In this document: positions 61,931 to 64,000 of the stretch, piece after piece
Position numbering within the stretch: position 1 is the stretch's first letter
Layout: each line of letters begins with the position of its first letter
From: JAJPKK01 sp963844635
GTDB lineage: Bacteria > Pseudomonadota > Alphaproteobacteria > Rhizobiales > Xanthobacteraceae
Assembly: GCA_963844635.1 (NCBI GenBank)
Contig: CAWJPD010000005.1
Span: 620,001-684,000 of the forward strand
DNA: 64,000 nt
Direction: 5' to 3'
The notes under the pieces: generated by a model
The model's database searches: none
What the model was told of the DNA's origin: nothing
Seen by the model: only the letters and a program-made list of their open reading frames with translations
Program-made: the position numbers and the translations under genes

Positions 61931-64000
61931 ATGGCAGACAACAATGAAAATAATGGTCTCGCGGGTCAGGAAGCCGACACAGAGCGGTCCAAGCCACTCG
62001 TTGTCGGGATCGGCGCGTCTGCCGGCGGCATCCAGGCATTGCAACTTTTTTTCGGTGCATTGCCTGAGCGCACCGGTCTGGCTTTCGTTGTCGTCGTCCA
62101 CCTGGATCCGCAAGGCCGCAGCGAACTGTCGAGCATCCTTGGCGCACGCACGCGCATGCCGGTGCGCCAGGTCACTGCCACGGAGACCCTGTGCGCAGAT
62201 CATGTGTACGTCATTGCCCCCGATCGCCGGCTGCAGATCACGGATAGCGAAATAGCGGCGGTCGCGTTCGACGAGCCCCGGGGCCAACGCGCGCCCATCG
62301 ATCTCTTTTTCCGTTCGCTCGCCGAACAGCATGGCGACGGCTTTGCCGTCATCCTCACCGGTGCAGGTTCCGACGGCTCGGTCGGGGTCCGCGCGGTCAA
62401 GGAAGCCGGCGGCATCATCCTGGTTCAGGACCCGAACGAAGCCGAATTTCCGTCGATGCCGCGCAGTGCCATTGCGACGGGAATTGCCGATTTCGTGCTT
62501 CCGGTGCACGAACTTGCAGAGCGGCTCGTCGAACTCGTCCATAACCGGCAAACTGCGGCGATCCCCGACGAGCAGCGTGTCGACGAGGAACTGCTGCAAC
62601 GTATTCTCGCCCATGTGCGGGTTCGAACCGGGCACGATTTTTCCAAATACAAGCGCTCGACCGTGCTGCGGCGCGTCGCGCGGCGCATGCAGATCACCCG
62701 CAGCGAAAACCTCCCGGATTACTTCGATTTCCTGCGCGACCACGCCGATGAAGCACAGGCGCTCCTTGGGGACCTCCTCATTTCGGTGACGACCTTTTTT
62801 CGCGATGCCGAGGCGTTCGAATCGCTGAAAATCCACGTGATCAAACGCATATTCGAGGGAAGAACCGGGAACGAGTCGATCCGAGTATGGGTGCCGGGCT
62901 GCGCCACCGGAGAGGAAGCATATTCGATCGCCATGTTGCTGCTCGAGGAGGCGGCAACGCGGGATGTGCGGCCGACGCTCCAGGTGTTCGGCTCCGATCT
63001 TGACGCCAACGCGCTCGCGGTGGCGCGCGAAGGGCGTTTTCCTGTCGCCATTCAAGCCGATGTCAGCGAGGACCGGTTGCGCCGGTTTTTTCAGCGCGAG
63101 GGGGAGCATTATCGCGTTCGGCGGGAGCTTCGCGACGTGGTCCTGTTTGCAAGTCACAGCCTCCTCAAGGATCCGCCGTTTTCCCGCATCGATCTCATCT
63201 CCTGCCGCAACCTGCTCATCTATCTCAACCGCGACCTGCAGCAGCAGGCGTGCATGACGTTTCATTATGCGCTGAACCCTCATGGCTATCTGCTGCTTGG
63301 CGCGTCCGAGACCGCCGATTACCCCCCCGGGCTGTTTCACACCATTGACCGCAAATCGCGCATCTACCAGGCGACCGGCCTTTCCAAGGATAAGCCGATG
63401 CTGCTGTCGCCTCTGCTCACCGGGATCGACGTGCGCGATCACGCGAAGCGGGCTCGGCGCGAAACGGGTGCCGGTTCCTTGCTGAGCGAAGCCGCGGTGC
63501 ATCGGGAGGCCATCGAAAAGCTCGCGCCGCCGAGCATCTTGGTGGACCATGCGCATCACGTCGTGCACTTGTCCGAAACGGTTGACCGATACCTCCAGCC
63601 GGCCGGGGGTCCACTGACCGGGGATGTGGTCGATTTGGTGAGGCCGGAAATCCGGTTCGAGTTGCGCTCGGCGCTTCACCGGGCCTTGGAGCACGGCCAG
63701 CCGACGCTCAGCCTGCCCATCATGGTGCGGTTCAATGGCGCCGCGCATCGCGTGCATTTCCAGGTCAGCCCGATGGAAGAGCTGAAGCATCTCACATCCC
63801 GCAGTGCAGTGGTGATGTTTCTCGAAGGCGAAGCGGTCGATGCCGAATCGCAGCCGGTGAACGAGGCGGGACGGGACCGCGACGAAACCGTCCGCAGGTT
63901 GACCGAGGAATTGCAAGTCACTCAGCAGCGGCTTCGCACGACTCGGGAGGAGTTCGAGGCTGCCAATGAGGAGCTGCGCGCGGCTAACGAGGAGCTGCAA
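61931..64000 (+). CDS. CheB-CheR hybrid signalling protein (3' end outside window)
   Basis: The frame is open from ATG 61931 to the end of the window (690 codons seen). It has a CheB methylesterase domain (VVGIGASAGGIQALQ, VVVVHLDPQG, ILTGAGSDGSVG), then a CheR methyltransferase domain (FSKYKRSTVLRRVARRM, VWVPGCATGEEAYSIAMLL for SAM, LISCRNLLIYL). A PAS-like region (ILVDHAHHVVHLSETVDRYL) and a coiled coil (EEFEAANEELRAANEELQ) follow. Family members continue with PAS and often HWE/HisKA kinase domains. No chemotaxis operon surrounds it, so a regulatory rather than motility role is likely. It is divergent from the CheB-like gene. Confidence 0.92.
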   Translation, partial: MADNNENNGLAGQEADTERSKPLVVGIGASAGGIQALQLFFGALPERTGLAFVVVVHLDPQGRSELSSILGARTRMPVRQVTATETLCADHVYVIAPDRRLQITDSEIAAVAFDEPRGQRAPIDLFFRSLAEQHGDGFAVILTGAGSDGSVGVRAVKEAGGIILVQDPNEAEFPSMPRSAIATGIADFVLPVHELAERLVELVHNRQTAAIPDEQRVDEELLQRILAHVRVRTGHDFSKYKRSTVLRRVARRMQITRSENLPDYFDFLRDHADEAQALLGDLLISVTTFFRDAEAFESLKIHVIKRIFEGRTGNESIRVWVPGCATGEEAYSIAMLLLEEAATRDVRPTLQVFGSDLDANALAVAREGRFPVAIQADVSEDRLRRFFQREGEHYRVRRELRDVVLFASHSLLKDPPFSRIDLISCRNLLIYLNRDLQQQACMTFHYALNPHGYLLLGASETADYPPGLFHTIDRKSRIYQATGLSKDKPMLLSPLLTGIDVRDHAKRARRETGAGSLLSEAAVHREAIEKLAPPSILVDHAHHVVHLSETVDRYLQPAGGPLTGDVVDLVRPEIRFELRSALHRALEHGQPTLSLPIMVRFNGAAHRVHFQVSPMEELKHLTSRSAVVMFLEGEAVDAESQPVNEAGRDRDETVRRLTEELQVTQQRLRTTREEFEAANEELRAANEELQ

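Noticed and set aside
61916..64000. 694-codon open frame on the minus strand reaching the window end
   Set aside because: It is the antisense shadow of the CheB-CheR fusion, whose plus-strand frame from ATG 61931 has all family motifs.

Overview
The window is 64 kb of GC-rich DNA from an alphaproteobacterium, most likely Hyphomicrobiales (Rhizobiales) of the Bradyrhizobium/Xanthobacteraceae type. The evidence is an acpXL-lpxXL cluster for very-long-chain acylation of lipid A, the gene order dgt-argS-SPOR-nagZ-scpAB-tatABC-serS-surE-pcm-nlpD, a DUF6894 gene, and two promoters of the alphaproteobacterial general stress response type (GGAAC-N16/17-CGTT). I found no rRNA, tRNA, CRISPR array or insertion sequence.

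Layout. 2-1051: 3' part of a sulfatase. 1323-7411: lipid A very-long-chain fatty acid cluster (acpXL, FabZ-like, two ketosynthases, ketoreductase, zinc alcohol dehydrogenase-like reductase, LpxXL); everything after acpXL is broken by single-base shifts. 7639-24484 (minus strand): housekeeping block for cell envelope, protein repair, Tat export, chromosome condensation, tRNA charging and dNTP control, with a MntA-HepT toxin-antitoxin pair sitting between tatC and serS. 24602-36645: erpA, a DUF6152 gene, an exported protein, an MFS pump, YcgN, a class A PBP, DUF1214/DUF1254 proteins, lipB, acylphosphatase, a gamma-glutamylcyclotransferase-like gene and tyrS. 36764-45985: exported proteins, two metallo-beta-lactamase-fold proteins, two PQQ alcohol dehydrogenases with a lanthanide-type Asp-Tyr-Asp motif and a DHFR/RibD-like reductase. 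46337-49347: four overlapping genes for membrane proteins with amphipathic repeats behind a stress sigma-factor promoter. 49424-57766: more exported proteins, an AI-2E-type permease, an M19 dipeptidase, a cytochrome c/Vgb-propeller fusion, a haem-binding (GlcG/HbpS) protein and a COG4315 protein. 58049-64000: a DMT permease, a Crp/Fnr regulator with DUF6894 behind a second stress promoter, and divergent CheB and CheB-CheR genes, the last running off the end.

Two themes go beyond housekeeping. One is a periplasmic set (four related exported proteins, DUF6152, two PQQ dehydrogenases, metallo-beta-lactamase folds, cytochrome c/Vgb, GlcG-like) that looks like extracytoplasmic oxidation of an unknown substrate. 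The other is a stress-regulated envelope module (46337-49347) and regulator (59095).

The DNA is also seeded with a roughly 150-bp, multi-hairpin dispersed repeat: eight or more copies, including a 101-bp tandem array at 10040-10485. About sixteen genes carry apparent single-base frameshifts without accompanying nonsense codons. That pattern is better explained by consensus errors than by decay, so reading frames in those genes should be read as corrected composites.
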